A stretch of 64,000 bases of DNA from Pseudomonas sp. S35 (GTDB lineage: Bacteria; Pseudomonadota; Gammaproteobacteria; Pseudomonadales; Pseudomonadaceae), in assembly GCF_009866765.1 (NCBI RefSeq), contig NZ_CP019431.1, positions 3,286,001 to 3,350,000 on the forward strand, in the 5' to 3' direction. A model generated the notes under the pieces. That model saw only the letters and a list, made by a program, of their open reading frames with translations. It searched no databases and was not told the DNA's origin. The position numbers and the translations under genes were made by a program. Of this stretch, positions 1 to 7,212 are shown piece after piece; positions within the stretch are counted from its first letter, which is position 1, and every line of letters begins with the position of its first letter.

Positions 1-147
1 AAAAAGCCCCGTCATAAGGGCGCCGGATAAAAACGAAAAAACAAATGTTATGGCAATAATTCTCTTAATCAAAAGTAAAGAAATAACACCTCTAGAAAAA
101 CGATTTGGAAATCTATGTAACGCAGTGTGCTTATAGAAACGGCGCAT
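1..147 (-). CDS. Small membrane protein (minor coat-like), partial, copy A
   Basis: This is the N-terminal part of the 61-residue protein seen whole at 8326-8511. Its C-terminus lies outside the window. It has a basic N-terminus followed by a hydrophobic segment. Confidence 0.6.
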   Translation of the reverse strand, partial: MRRFYKHTALHRFPNRFSRGVISLLLIKRIIAITFVFSFLSGALMTGLF

Positions 148-169
148 GATTCAACCCATTATATTAAGC

Positions 170-196
170 AAAAAAAAGGACGCCCGAAGACGTCCA
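170..196 (-). terminator. Rho-independent terminator after the major coat gene, copy A
   Basis: Read on the minus strand, a 7-bp stem (GGACGTC pairing GGCGTCC, one G-U pair) is closed by a TTCG tetraloop and followed by seven T residues. It sits 20 bases after the coat stop codon. Filamentous phages commonly have a strong terminator here, which keeps coat mRNA abundant relative to downstream minor coat and assembly genes. The same element is at 8534-8560. Confidence 0.85.
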
Positions 197-216
197 GGTC
201 GAACAGGGATAAAGCC

Positions 217-441
217 TTAACCGCGCAGGAAGCCCAGAACGATACGAGCGCCTTTGATACCGGCGTAAACACCAGCAAGAATGCCAGCAACAGCCAGAAC
301 ACCAACTGAAATGGTGCTGAAGTCGATGGATGAAGTCAGACCGCTGTAATCCCAGGCAACAGGATCAGCAGCGAAAACTGAAGAAGCCGAAACAGCGAGA
401 ACAACAGCGGAAACAGCTACAGCACTAGATTTTTTGAACAT
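217..441 (-). CDS. Major coat protein (pVIII-like), copy A
   Basis: The 74-residue precursor forms the virion tube. It has a basic start (MFKKS), a hydrophobic signal peptide with probable cleavage after VFA (about residue 24), and a mature protein of about 50 residues. The mature part has an acidic/polar N-terminus, one membrane helix and a basic C-terminal tail, which is the classic pVIII layout for DNA contact. The gene is followed directly by a strong terminator. The assignment rests on architecture and position rather than on a specific family motif. Confidence 0.88.
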   Translation of the reverse strand: MFKKSSAVAVSAVVLAVSASSVFAADPVAWDYSGLTSSIDFSTISVGVLAVAGILAGVYAGIKGARIVLGFLRG

Positions 442-450
442 GGGAAATAC

Positions 451-675
451 TCAGGATTGTTTGATGAAATTTAAAAACGCGCGTATTCCCATCGACATAA
501 CCATAAAGCTGGCTACTAATGTGAATCCGGCGCCAAAAGCTTGAGCCAAAATAACTGGATCAAGTTGTGAAGGATCAAAAGGGACAGTGTAAGGAACAGA
601 AACCCAATCGATCGAGCACGAAGGAACACCGCCCTGAATGATTAAATCACCGGGGCAATGCAATAAACCGGACAT
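451..675 (-). CDS. 74-residue membrane protein, inovirus, copy A
   Basis: This gene lies between the ssDNA-binding protein and the major coat gene, starts at the base where the upstream gene stops, and ends 9 bases before the coat start. It has a polar N-terminal half with two cysteines (residues 7 and 20) and a C-terminal hydrophobic helix (about 46-66) ending in a short basic tail. This looks like a minor coat or assembly protein inserted in the inner membrane. I do not recognise a named family. Confidence 0.7.
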   Translation of the reverse strand: MSGLLHCPGDLIIQGGVPSCSIDWVSVPYTVPFDPSQLDPVILAQAFGAGFTLVASFMVMSMGIRAFLNFIKQS

Positions 676-971
676 TACGTAGACTTCTGCGGTGTCGAAG
701 AACCAGGAGCACCGGAACTAATACGACGACCTTGACGAGGATCGACTTCAAAAATCAGACGATCATCGCGAACTTGCGCGTTCACATCACATTCATACTT
801 TCCAGGCTGAGGAACCTGCTGGGGAGTCTCAGCGTAAAAAGTGCATTTCTGCGGGTATGGAATATTTGGCAAGTGAGCATATGCTTCAAACATGCAATAT
901 GGTTTTCCCGACTTGGCAGCAGTACCACTGCGGTGATTGCCGGTTACTTCAACTACGATAACATTAGACAT
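675..971 (-). CDS. ssDNA-binding protein (pV-like), copy A
   Basis: This 98-residue protein probably coats newly made viral ssDNA and switches replication from double-stranded to single-stranded product, as gene V proteins do. The pattern SGTAAKSGKPY near residues 15-25, followed by PYPQKCTFY at about 38-46, resembles the Pf1 gene V protein. The last 20 residues are a polar, low-complexity tail (Gly, Ser, Pro, Thr), as in several SSBs. Its start overlaps or abuts the neighbouring small genes in one polycistronic unit. Confidence 0.82.
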   Translation of the reverse strand: MSNVIVVEVTGNHRSGTAAKSGKPYCMFEAYAHLPNIPYPQKCTFYAETPQQVPQPGKYECDVNAQVRDDRLIFEVDPRQGRRISSGAPGSSTPQKST

Positions 972-980
972 GTAATGCCC

Positions 981-1241
981 TTATCTCAGTGTTGGAAAGC
1001 CTGGAACAGTGCCGGGCTTACGGTATGCCCAACTGGGCGCAATAGCCTCAGGGTTACGCCTGAAGGTTTTGAATTTTCGTGAAGAGCGCTGACGTTCTAC
1101 TTCTTGCTGAGCCAATGCAGATAGAAACAAGCGCATAAGACTATTAATCCCAGCACGTTCATCACATTGAGGGTTGTTGAGAGCATTAAGAAACTCCATT
1201 TCTACTGCAAAGCGTAGATTTTGATAAGCAACCCTATCCAT
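981..1241 (-). CDS. Small inovirus protein of unknown role (86 aa), copy A
   Basis: This is an 86-residue, charged, soluble-looking protein with a helical N-terminal half and a basic C-terminal half rich in Arg and Lys. It begins on the base where the upstream 70-residue gene ends and stops 9 bases before the ssDNA-binding protein gene. Position in the replication module suggests a replication accessory role, but I recognise no family. Confidence 0.6.
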   Translation of the reverse strand: MDRVAYQNLRFAVEMEFLNALNNPQCDERAGINSLMRLFLSALAQQEVERQRSSRKFKTFRRNPEAIAPSWAYRKPGTVPGFPTLR

Positions 1242-1453
1242 CAGAAATTCACCCAGTCGGCAATGCAGAGTGTTCCTTTTTCTTCGTAATCAAAAAACCA
1301 CCGCTCTTTTAGAGCTTCTACAGCCTTGATCGCTTCTTCAACCTGCTGAGCAAGAATAGGATTGATAAAAGAGCTGCGCACATGCTGCTGTTCAGCTAGA
1401 CGACGACGCTGGCCAGCAGTAAGTACGGTGGCATCAAACTTAACTGTTTTCAT
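1241..1453 (-). CDS. Small inovirus protein of unknown role (70 aa), copy A
   Basis: This 70-residue protein has a basic N-terminal half (QRRRLAEQQ motif) and an acidic/helical C-terminal half. Its start overlaps the replication gene's stop by 4 bases (ATGA), so it is likely translationally coupled. It has no membrane segment and I do not recognise a family. Confidence 0.6.
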   Translation of the reverse strand: MKTVKFDATVLTAGQRRRLAEQQHVRSSFINPILAQQVEEAIKAVEALKERWFFDYEEKGTLCIADWVNF

Positions 1454-2580
1454 GCAGCGACCTGCTGGAGATGATTTGCTCGTTGATACCAGGACGGAAT
1501 AGCCAAGGTGGACTTAGTGACCTCACGGCACTGTCGCACAAATATTGGAGCAAACCGGCTGGTGTCGCAGGCGTTACGAATGTTGATACCGATGCGATTT
1601 AGCTTGGCTGCGTGATCCTGAACTTGTCGCTTCTTAAAATCAAAACGCTGACCATGCATCCACTGAATGGCATAAAGAGCCGTTGTATTTGCAGCGCGAG
1701 TAGTGTCAACAATGTTTTCTACCAAGAGTTGCTCGCTAATGCTAACGATATCCATAGCAGTCACCTTCAGCTTTTCATCAATTTTAAGAAACTCACAGTG
1801 GAGCTTGGCTAAACGCCCTTCATCAAATAGGCCCCAATAACAAAGGGCTTCGCGCTGCAAAAATTCACTTTTAAGCTCTTGCTCTAGACGCACTACACCT
1901 TCAGTAGTGCAGTAATCTCGAATGCGCTGAACATATTTGTATTCGGCTGAGTCCTCACCAAAAATACGTTTGATTTTTGGCAAGGAGTTTTGATCCATTT
2001 CAAAAGTCTTGTCATAAGCCTTTCGATACTGCAAACGACCACCTTGACCGTTACCTTTCGGAGTCCATGCAACAGTACGACCATTGGGATACAAGAAGCC
2101 GATAGAGTGGCCAATGCGTTGACTTGATACGCCGCGCAAGTAAGCCAAAACATTGCCTTCGCCCAACGCAAAATTGGTTGTTAGGTCGATACGTTCGATT
2201 TTTGCGCCGTCAGCAATCCGATCGCCAGAGCTGGCACCCGAAGCACCTTGGCGAATATCGAGGCGAGTACAACGAGTAAAACCAGGCAAGCCATATTCGC
2301 GAAGAAGCTGGTTGTAGACAGAAACGCACTGCTCAATGGTTGTAAAACCAAAAAGATTGTCCAGCCGCCCTACTCTGCTTGGATTGCCCTCAACTCGAAT
2401 CTTTCGGCCTTGGACATGAATAGTGACGGAGGTCGAATAACTGGCTTCGTGTTTGAAACGAGGTTGTTTGGTGCTCAAGACTTCGTTGGTGTTGGAATCG
2501 ACAGTCAGCGTAAAGATTCCGCATACGATCGGTAGATCATGCTGATGCTCCTGCGAAATTGTGAGCCAATCGATGAACAT
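1450..2580 (-). CDS. Phage replication initiation protein (gene II/X type), copy A
   Basis: This 376-residue protein should nick the double-stranded replicative form and start rolling-circle synthesis. It begins MFIDWLTISQEH, a pattern I associate with the phage/plasmid gene II/X replication family. A core follows with CTRLDIRQG near residue 105 and a QYRKAYDK segment near 185, which may carry the catalytic tyrosine. Length is normal for the family. It is the first gene of the leftward unit and is divergent from the repressor across a 130-base control region. A RstA-type replication initiation factor is an alternative label for the same role. Confidence 0.8.
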   Translation of the reverse strand: MFIDWLTISQEHQHDLPIVCGIFTLTVDSNTNEVLSTKQPRFKHEASYSTSVTIHVQGRKIRVEGNPSRVGRLDNLFGFTTIEQCVSVYNQLLREYGLPGFTRCTRLDIRQGASGASSGDRIADGAKIERIDLTTNFALGEGNVLAYLRGVSSQRIGHSIGFLYPNGRTVAWTPKGNGQGGRLQYRKAYDKTFEMDQNSLPKIKRIFGEDSAEYKYVQRIRDYCTTEGVVRLEQELKSEFLQREALCYWGLFDEGRLAKLHCEFLKIDEKLKVTAMDIVSISEQLLVENIVDTTRAANTTALYAIQWMHGQRFDFKKRQVQDHAAKLNRIGINIRNACDTSRFAPIFVRQCREVTKSTLAIPSWYQRANHLQQVAA

Positions 2581-2710
2581 CCGAAATCCTTGTCAAGCCA
2601 ATACACGACGCAGGCAAGACTACGTCATGTGTTAGGCTATTTGCAAGAGATACGTAGCAGCTTAACCATCGATGTGTGTTAGCTGTACAAAAACACAGGA
2701 GGTATAGTCA
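2581..2710. promoter_or_regulatory. Divergent rep/repressor control region, copy A
   Basis: These 130 bases separate the leftward replication gene from the rightward repressor, so they should hold both promoters. GTGTTAG occurs twice, at 2629-2635 and 2676-2682, 47 bases apart in the same orientation. Two more copies lie at 3292-3298 and 3313-3319. A strong AGGAGG ribosome site (2697-2702) fixes the repressor start at 2711. The repeats are candidate repressor operators by inference. The region recurs at 10945-11074. Confidence 0.5.
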
Positions 2711-3118
2711 ATGACTCATGAGCATTCAGATGAAGCGGCGATGAACATCGGAGAGAACATCAGAAACAAGCGAGCACTCAAAAAGGTGTCGCAAAAAATT
2801 GTGGCTGAGGCGGTTGGAGTAGCAGAAAACACAGTCGCCAGCTGGGAAAAGGGTAAAAACCTGCCGCCGCCTGACAAAGTGATAGCGATTGCAAAGTACT
2901 TCAAATGCACCACCGATGAGATCTTGCTGAGCGATGAGGAACGAGGGTTGGAGATACAGATGTTGGGCCTACTCCGACGATTCGGAAGCCTGAACGAAAC
3001 CCACAAACCTATAGCCCTCAATGTGATCGGCTCGATTCTCCAAGGCCTGGAAATGGAAGAGTACATGAAGGGTGAACGCAACGAAGGCAGCAAGAGATTA
3101 GGTGTGTTGGGGGACTAA
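2711..3118 (+). CDS. Cro/C1-type helix-turn-helix repressor, copy A
   Basis: This 135-residue protein probably represses the replication gene and maintains lysogeny. The HTH spans about residues 12-68. It includes SQKIVAEAVGVAENTVASWE (recognition helix around AENTVASWEKG) and the typical DKVIAIAKYFKCTTDEIL end. The C-terminal half (about 75-135) is helical and charged and may dimerise. It is the only phage gene on the plus strand, divergent from rep, with AGGAGG 8 bases before the ATG. It has no LexA-like peptidase residues that I can see, so RecA-driven self-cleavage is unlikely. Confidence 0.85.
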   Translation: MTHEHSDEAAMNIGENIRNKRALKKVSQKIVAEAVGVAENTVASWEKGKNLPPPDKVIAIAKYFKCTTDEILLSDEERGLEIQMLGLLRRFGSLNETHKPIALNVIGSILQGLEMEEYMKGERNEGSKRLGVLGD

Positions 3119-3140
3119 GGATCGCGGGAAACCGCGGTAA

Positions 3141-3166
3141 AGTGGGGGTGTAACAGCACCCCCACT
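3141..3166. terminator. Perfect 10-bp hairpin after the repressor, copy A
   Basis: AGTGGGGGTG and its exact complement CACCCCCACT flank the 6-base loop TAACAG, 22 bases after the repressor stop. There is no T run, so it may be a Rho-independent-like hairpin or part of the phage replication origin. It recurs at 11505-11530. Confidence 0.55.
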
Positions 3167-3212
3167 CCGATGGCTCCGAAAGCACGCTAAAAGCTCAGAA
3201 TGCTTAAAACAG

Positions 3213-3251
3213 AAAACCCCCCCAAGGATCTATGAATCACTGGGGGTTTTT
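3213..3251 (+). terminator. Terminator-like inverted repeat, copy A
   Basis: AAAACCCCC and GGGGGTTTT(T) form a 9-bp stem around a loop of about 20 bases, with a T-rich tail on the plus strand. It probably ends repressor transcription. It recurs at 11577-11615. Confidence 0.6.
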
Positions 3252-3419
3252 CTTTGGCGGGCACTTGGGAAAACAGGTAAATGCCCCCCAAGTGTTAGTA
3301 GTTGCCCCTCAAGTGTTAGTGGTTGGAAGGGGCTTTCTATGCGGACACCAGATGAGAATTTGCTATCAAAAAACGAACGGCGAATGCCTTAGAAAGAGCC
3401 TTGATGTCAACGCTGAAAC

Positions 3420-3683
3420 TCAATCAAAAACGCGCTTAACACCAACTCGTTGCTGAGCTGGTGACCCGGCAGCCGCTTCCAAAAACTGCACATCCAAAAT
3501 CTGATAGCTCTCAGATTTGCCTGTAGAAAGATTTCGCACCACTGCGTCTTTAGGTGTCAGATCCTCGCTAGTAACGAGGTACATTTCTGCGCCATTCACG
3601 CTTCCGCGAAGCTGTAAAACCGAACCGTCAGGCTTAGTAACAACGAAGACATCAGGATAAGCAAAATCGTCAAAACTACTCAT
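3420..3683 (-). CDS. Small phage protein of unknown role (87 aa), copy A
   Basis: I chose the start MSSFDDFAYPDV because AAGGAG lies 6 bases upstream; an in-frame ATG 19 codons earlier lacks a ribosome site. The protein is soluble, beta-rich and acidic in the first half. It stands alone between the origin-like region and the attachment site, apart from the main phage operon, and probably has its own promoter. No family is recognised. An identical gene is at 11784-12047. Confidence 0.65.
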   Translation of the reverse strand: MSSFDDFAYPDVFVVTKPDGSVLQLRGSVNGAEMYLVTSEDLTPKDAVVRNLSTGKSESYQILDVQFLEAAAGSPAQQRVGVKRVFD

Positions 3684-3771
3684 ATCAACTCCTTCTGAAG
3701 GCCGGGCCGGCCAATATAGAAGGGGCATTTTACCATGCATTCAGAACGTCGTTTTTCACCAGGGACTGCCA

Positions 3772-3881
3772 CGCATAATGCACGCTATGTGTAAATCAGC
3801 CGCCGGGGCTGCGCGATTTTCCCGGCGCCTGATTCGTCCTGCAGGACGGCTTCGCTAACATAACGTACGTCGAATTATGCG
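3772..3881. other. Xer attachment region between the two prophage copies (attP(+)-like)
   Basis: Two dif-like Xer sites face each other. The first has CGCATAA (3772-3778), a 6-base spacer and a TATGTGTAAAT-like arm (3786-3796). The second, on the opposite strand, has CGCATAA (3875-3881), an 11-base spacer and TTATGTTA (3856-3863). Between them are a CGCCGGG/CCCGGCG stem (3801-3807 with 3821-3827) and a 14-base palindrome (3835-3848). Folding one strand pairs the two sites with an unequal central bulge. CTXphi uses this arrangement for XerC-mediated integration of single-stranded phage DNA. Copy identity ends exactly at the XerC-type arm. Confidence 0.75.
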
Positions 3882-3915
3882 AACCGTCCTATACGGAGCT
3901 GGGGGGCTCTGTCGG

Positions 3916-4428
3916 TCAGATTTGAAGCCTGGCACTAGCTGGTTGACGGGTCATTTCCTCCAACACCTGATCCAGGTGCGGCGCGAGCTTCAACACATCC
4001 AGGTCAATGCCTTGAACCGAGTTGGCTTCATATGGATATCGAGTGCCAACGAAAAGCTTGGAGCAAGTTGTGATCCATTTTTCCAGTTGAAAGCCTGGAG
4101 CCAATCTCTCTGACGTTTCACGCACCTGGTTGGCCATCTCAATAGGAATGGCGTTGTACAGATCGATCAGGCCATGCCTGTTTCCAGGCAAGCCGGTGAC
4201 CAAACGCAAATATCCTTCGGGATCATATTCAGACCTTGGAAATCTAGGGTCAGCCTCAACAAGAAATGACTTAAGAAGCAGCTCAGACGCGAGCGCGGAA
4301 TTCATCGCGGCTGGCCAGTAGAGATTGGAATCACCGTTTGAGGCACATTGTTCGAGAATCTGTGCGGCCCTCAAAAAAGAACGCGCTTCCTCGATAACCC
4401 AGGTACTCGGCAAACGCTCATAGTCCAT
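3916..4428 (-). CDS. HEPN-like cargo protein (170 aa)
   Basis: This soluble helical protein lies at the phage end, between the secretin gene and the attachment site, where CTX-type phages carry extra (moron) genes. WPAAMNSALASELLLKSFL (about residues 38-56), HGLIDLYNAIP (about 85-95) and FVGTRYPYE (about 126-134) resemble the helical pattern of HEPN-domain proteins, which often act as RNases or in defence. I do not see a textbook RxxxxH active site, so nuclease activity is unproven. It is separated from the secretin by a 38-base palindrome that could terminate transcription, so it may be expressed separately. Function is unknown. Confidence 0.6.
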   Translation of the reverse strand: MDYERLPSTWVIEEARSFLRAAQILEQCASNGDSNLYWPAAMNSALASELLLKSFLVEADPRFPRSEYDPEGYLRLVTGLPGNRHGLIDLYNAIPIEMANQVRETSERLAPGFQLEKWITTCSKLFVGTRYPYEANSVQGIDLDVLKLAPHLDQVLEEMTRQPASARLQI

Positions 4429-4526
4429 AATCCATTACCCTTTATAGTGAATATATCGACGGCTAAGGATGAGCTTACCCTAGGTCATTGGGTGAGCTAC
4501 CCTCCTCCATTTTTAATAACAATTAA

Positions 4527-4564
4527 ATATAACTAAACTAAATAGTCATTTAGTTTAGTTATAT
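4527..4564. repeat. 38-base AT-rich palindrome (copy 1)
   Basis: Two perfect 17-base arms (ATATAACTAAACTAAAT and its complement) surround the loop AGTC and overlap the secretin stop codon. A second copy at 12903-12940 in the host has the same plan in the opposite orientation. In that copy one base pair of the stem is changed on both sides, and the loop is GACT. It could serve as a bidirectional terminator; its recurrence in phage and host suggests a dispersed element family. Confidence 0.75.
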
Positions 4565-5808
4565 TGATTGACCAACACAGGTGTCAAAAACAGGACAAGC
4601 TCAGTGCTGGTGGATACCGTCGAGTTGCTGGTGAACAACCATTTGAAGCCAGGAATTTTGCCCAAGAACGGCACGCTTCTAACGACGGTTGTATCCAGAT
4701 CCGAATAAACACCACCCACGGCAATGGTCTGGCCGAACGGCGAAAAAACCCGGGACGTCAGCGAGGTTGTGTTGATCGGCGGCACGCCATTCATGGCATT
4801 GGAATAGTCAGGCTCATCCTTTGAAAGGATTACATCCAGCAGCACGCCCTTATCGTTAACGATCGGAGTCACGTCGAGCGACAAAGCAGCCTGCTTGAAG
4901 GATGTCGACGTTGCACCATCGCCGGCCGATTGCTGATAAGGAACCTGAGAGCCTTTAACAATTTTGGCTTGATGACGGTCAGAGGTATAAACGCGAGGAC
5001 TGGAAATCACCCTGCCCTTACCTTCCTGCTCCATGGCTGAAAGCCTGGCATCGAGCGTCAGAGCGCTTGAGACAATGCCAACAGCCCCGATGGCACCAGA
5101 GGCAAAGCCAAGCGGCACAGAGCCTGAAACAGTGCCAGCACCGCTGCCTACAGTGCCACCCCATTGAACACCCAGATTCTTGGAATACGAGCGATCCACC
5201 TCGACAATACGAGCCTGGATCATCACTTGCTTCCTGGAGTAATCAACAGCAGCAATCAAGGTTTTGAGCTGCTCTAAACGCGCCTTGCTCATCCTGGCAA
5301 CGATGACAGAAGAACCGTCTTCAAAATTTAGAGTCTCTCCAGGATCGAGAGGAAATGCTTTTATTGCGTCGGACGCCAAAATGTTATGCACCTTGAAGAT
5401 CGAAACATCAAAAGAGTTGACGCCAAAGGAAGGACTACTTTGAATTTGCTGGTCTTGGGCAGCAACATATGAATTTGTTGAATATGAATCACCTGGGCGT
5501 GGATAACCACTAACACGAAGAAACTTACCTTCAATGGTATATAAAAGCCCCTTTGCCGAAGTCACATACTCAATGGCTTCATCCCAGGTCACATCCTTCA
5601 TACGCATAGAAAGTGAACCACGGACATTTTCGTCCAGCACAAGATTCAAGCCCCTGTAATCGGCAAGAAGCTGTAAAGCGGACGAGACCTGAATAGTTTG
5701 AAAATCAAAAGTCAGTTGCTGAGGGACTGTTTCCGCTTGGGAAAAGGAAACAAAGAAAAACAGAAAGACAGAGACATAGAGGCCGCGAAGAAACTTACAG
5801 GTATTCAT
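4555..5808 (-). CDS. Phage secretin (pIV-like outer membrane channel)
   Basis: This 417-residue protein should form the outer membrane pore through which virions leave. It has a signal peptide (residues 1-25, ending SQA), and a STN/N0-like domain at about 30-85 (FQTIQVSSALQLLADYRGLN pattern shared with PilQ and GspD). An N1-type domain follows near 130-200, then a C-terminal secretin core (about 230-415) ending with the signature SVPFLGKIPGFKWLF and a terminal beta-strand. It follows zot after 53 bases. Having its own secretin distinguishes this phage from CTXphi, which borrows the host type II secretin. Confidence 0.9.
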   Translation of the reverse strand: MNTCKFLRGLYVSVFLFFFVSFSQAETVPQQLTFDFQTIQVSSALQLLADYRGLNLVLDENVRGSLSMRMKDVTWDEAIEYVTSAKGLLYTIEGKFLRVSGYPRPGDSYSTNSYVAAQDQQIQSSPSFGVNSFDVSIFKVHNILASDAIKAFPLDPGETLNFEDGSSVIVARMSKARLEQLKTLIAAVDYSRKQVMIQARIVEVDRSYSKNLGVQWGGTVGSGAGTVSGSVPLGFASGAIGAVGIVSSALTLDARLSAMEQEGKGRVISSPRVYTSDRHQAKIVKGSQVPYQQSAGDGATSTSFKQAALSLDVTPIVNDKGVLLDVILSKDEPDYSNAMNGVPPINTTSLTSRVFSPFGQTIAVGGVYSDLDTTVVRSVPFLGKIPGFKWLFTSNSTVSTSTELVLFLTPVLVNQYN

Positions 5809-5861
5809 GGGGTGATTTCCGGCTGATTGGTCAATTAATTGGGCGCGGTCTTAGCGCTACG

Positions 5862-6896
5862 CTAAAGACCACCCCCAATTAATCCACCTGTAATTGGATT
5901 AGGTTTTTTTAATGACCAATTAGTGATCTTGAAACCATCAACCAAGCAATAAGCCTCAGTAAAGTCTGGGAAATATCGACAATGAGAAAAAGAAATGTAA
6001 CGAGTATTTCCATTGTTATCAGCTACCAGGGCAAGAGCTTCAGATACAGCCTTTGAAGATGGATCAGGCTTTGACGGATGAACAAAGCCAACAAGCCGCC
6101 AAGTGGTTGAAATCGGAAGCTCAGCAGGTGAACTAGGTTGTTTTGGTGTAGAAACAGACACTGAGTGCTTCACACCAGGTTGATCAGTAGTAAAGAACTT
6201 TTTGACAAAATAAACACCCAGGACAATGCAAACAACAAAACAACCCAGTGCCGACCACAAACCAAAAGAACGCAAAATACTTGAACGACCATCTGCCGAA
6301 GATTCATCACCCACGGCACCAGAGTTTGATTGAGTAGCAGACTTATAGAATGAATAAACAGACTGCTTAAAGGTTCCGGCAGTGGTTCTGATTAACTTTG
6401 TTTTTGAAGGTGCATCACCAGTAACAGCACCATTGTAAATATCTACCTTGAAAGTCTTCTTTGTGATTTTTCGAATTCGATAGGTGGTCTCAATCAAAAG
6501 ACGTACCCATGACGAAATTTGAGCAAGGTCTTGAGTCACAAGAACCACACGCATCGAATTGTTCTTTGCATCAACACGGTGCCTATGTTCAGCAAGCAAG
6601 GACTTATCAGTAAGGTTGGCTTGGTTCACATTTTTACCTGCGGGCCACCTCCTCCAACATTCGTCGATAATCGCAACAGATCCAGGTGGAATAATCTCGG
6701 AAAGGTCATCAAGCTCAAACCAATTATCAGGCAGTTGAGTAATATTTCCTCCATAAACAGACAACAAATCATCAATGGACAACGGAATATTAGTAACCAC
6801 ATGCCTGTCTTGCTTAAGAGACGGAATTACAACGTGCTCAACGACGCCGTAGCTTTTGCCGTGACCTGGTTTACCAACATAAGCATGGATTGCCAT
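5862..6896 (-). CDS. zot: Zot/pI family phage assembly ATPase
   Basis: This 344-residue inner membrane motor extrudes and packages the filament. It has a Walker A near the N-terminus (GKPGHGKSYG, about residues 7-16) and a Walker B-like VAIIDECWRRWP at about 74-85. The cytoplasmic domain runs to about residue 210, then comes a single membrane helix (about 212-232) and a periplasmic tail with two cysteines that may form a disulfide. This is the standard Zot/pI layout. It begins 3 bases after the pVI-like gene and precedes the secretin, its probable partner in the trans-envelope complex. Confidence 0.92.
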   Translation of the reverse strand: MAIHAYVGKPGHGKSYGVVEHVVIPSLKQDRHVVTNIPLSIDDLLSVYGGNITQLPDNWFELDDLSEIIPPGSVAIIDECWRRWPAGKNVNQANLTDKSLLAEHRHRVDAKNNSMRVVLVTQDLAQISSWVRLLIETTYRIRKITKKTFKVDIYNGAVTGDAPSKTKLIRTTAGTFKQSVYSFYKSATQSNSGAVGDESSADGRSSILRSFGLWSALGCFVVCIVLGVYFVKKFFTTDQPGVKHSVSVSTPKQPSSPAELPISTTWRLVGFVHPSKPDPSSKAVSEALALVADNNGNTRYISFSHCRYFPDFTEAYCLVDGFKITNWSLKKPNPITGGLIGGGL

Positions 6897-6899
6897 AAA

Positions 6900-7190
6900 T
6901 CACCCAATAAACGGAATGCGACGAACAAGGAAGCGCAACAAATAGGCGCTGCTAACAACAGTAATCCCAAAAGGTAACTGCATCAAATTCATGAAATACC
7001 AAACAGATGGAGAAATGTTAGTAAACAACTCTCCCGAACTTGTAAGTAATCCCATGATGAAACTGGAGCTAATCAACTCTAAAAGTGATTGCCAAAGCCA
7101 ATCAGCAACTTGAATTATCAGATCAACAAAAAATTGCAAAATCTCGCGGAGAATCGATAGCAGCCAATCACCGAAAGCAGACATAAACAC
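6900..7190 (-). CDS. Minor coat protein (pVI-like)
   Basis: This 96-residue, strongly hydrophobic protein has three predicted membrane segments (about 10-30, 40-60 and 68-90). It lies between the pIII-like adsorption protein and zot, which is where gene VI sits in inoviruses. pVI helps anchor pIII and terminate assembly at the virion tip. The family call is by position, size and hydrophobicity. Confidence 0.78.
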   Translation of the reverse strand: MFMSAFGDWLLSILREILQFFVDLIIQVADWLWQSLLELISSSFIMGLLTSSGELFTNISPSVWYFMNLMQLPFGITVVSSAYLLRFLVRRIPFIG

Positions 7191-7212
7191 CTCAAATTTT
7201 TAGCGGCTAAAA

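Larger units (their letters stand above)
3119..3419. other. Non-coding phage region (candidate replication origin), copy A
   Basis: These 301 bases have no credible gene. They hold two hairpins (3141-3166 and 3213-3251) and two direct repeats of CAAGTGTTAGTRGTT (starting 3290 and 3311, 21 bases apart) next to a GC-rich stretch. This combination in the largest non-coding region of the phage makes it the likeliest place for the plus-strand origin or for extra operators. A nick site cannot be assigned from sequence alone. Confidence 0.45.
1..3881 (-). mobile_element. Inovirus prophage copy A (right part, runs off left edge)
   Basis: This stretch recurs at 8365-12245 with identical encoded proteins and no base difference that I noticed by eye. 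It is the right part of the first of two head-to-tail filamentous prophages. It holds the small membrane/coat genes, the ssDNA-binding protein, the replication protein, the repressor and the attachment region. Virion-sense genes lie on the minus strand; only the repressor is on the plus strand. Base composition is visibly AT-richer than the host DNA after 12246. Confidence 0.95.

Noticed and set aside
127..309. 60-codon plus-strand frame opposite the phage coat gene (also 8491-8673)
   Set aside because: It lies opposite the coat terminator and coat gene and has no ribosome site.
3290..3325. Short direct repeats as a CRISPR array
   Set aside because: Only two units with a 21-base period and no cas genes; better explained as operators or origin repeats.
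3232..3456. 74-codon plus-strand frame in the phage origin-like region (also 11596-11820)
   Set aside because: It starts inside a terminator hairpin loop, covers the direct repeats and has a composition unlike a protein.
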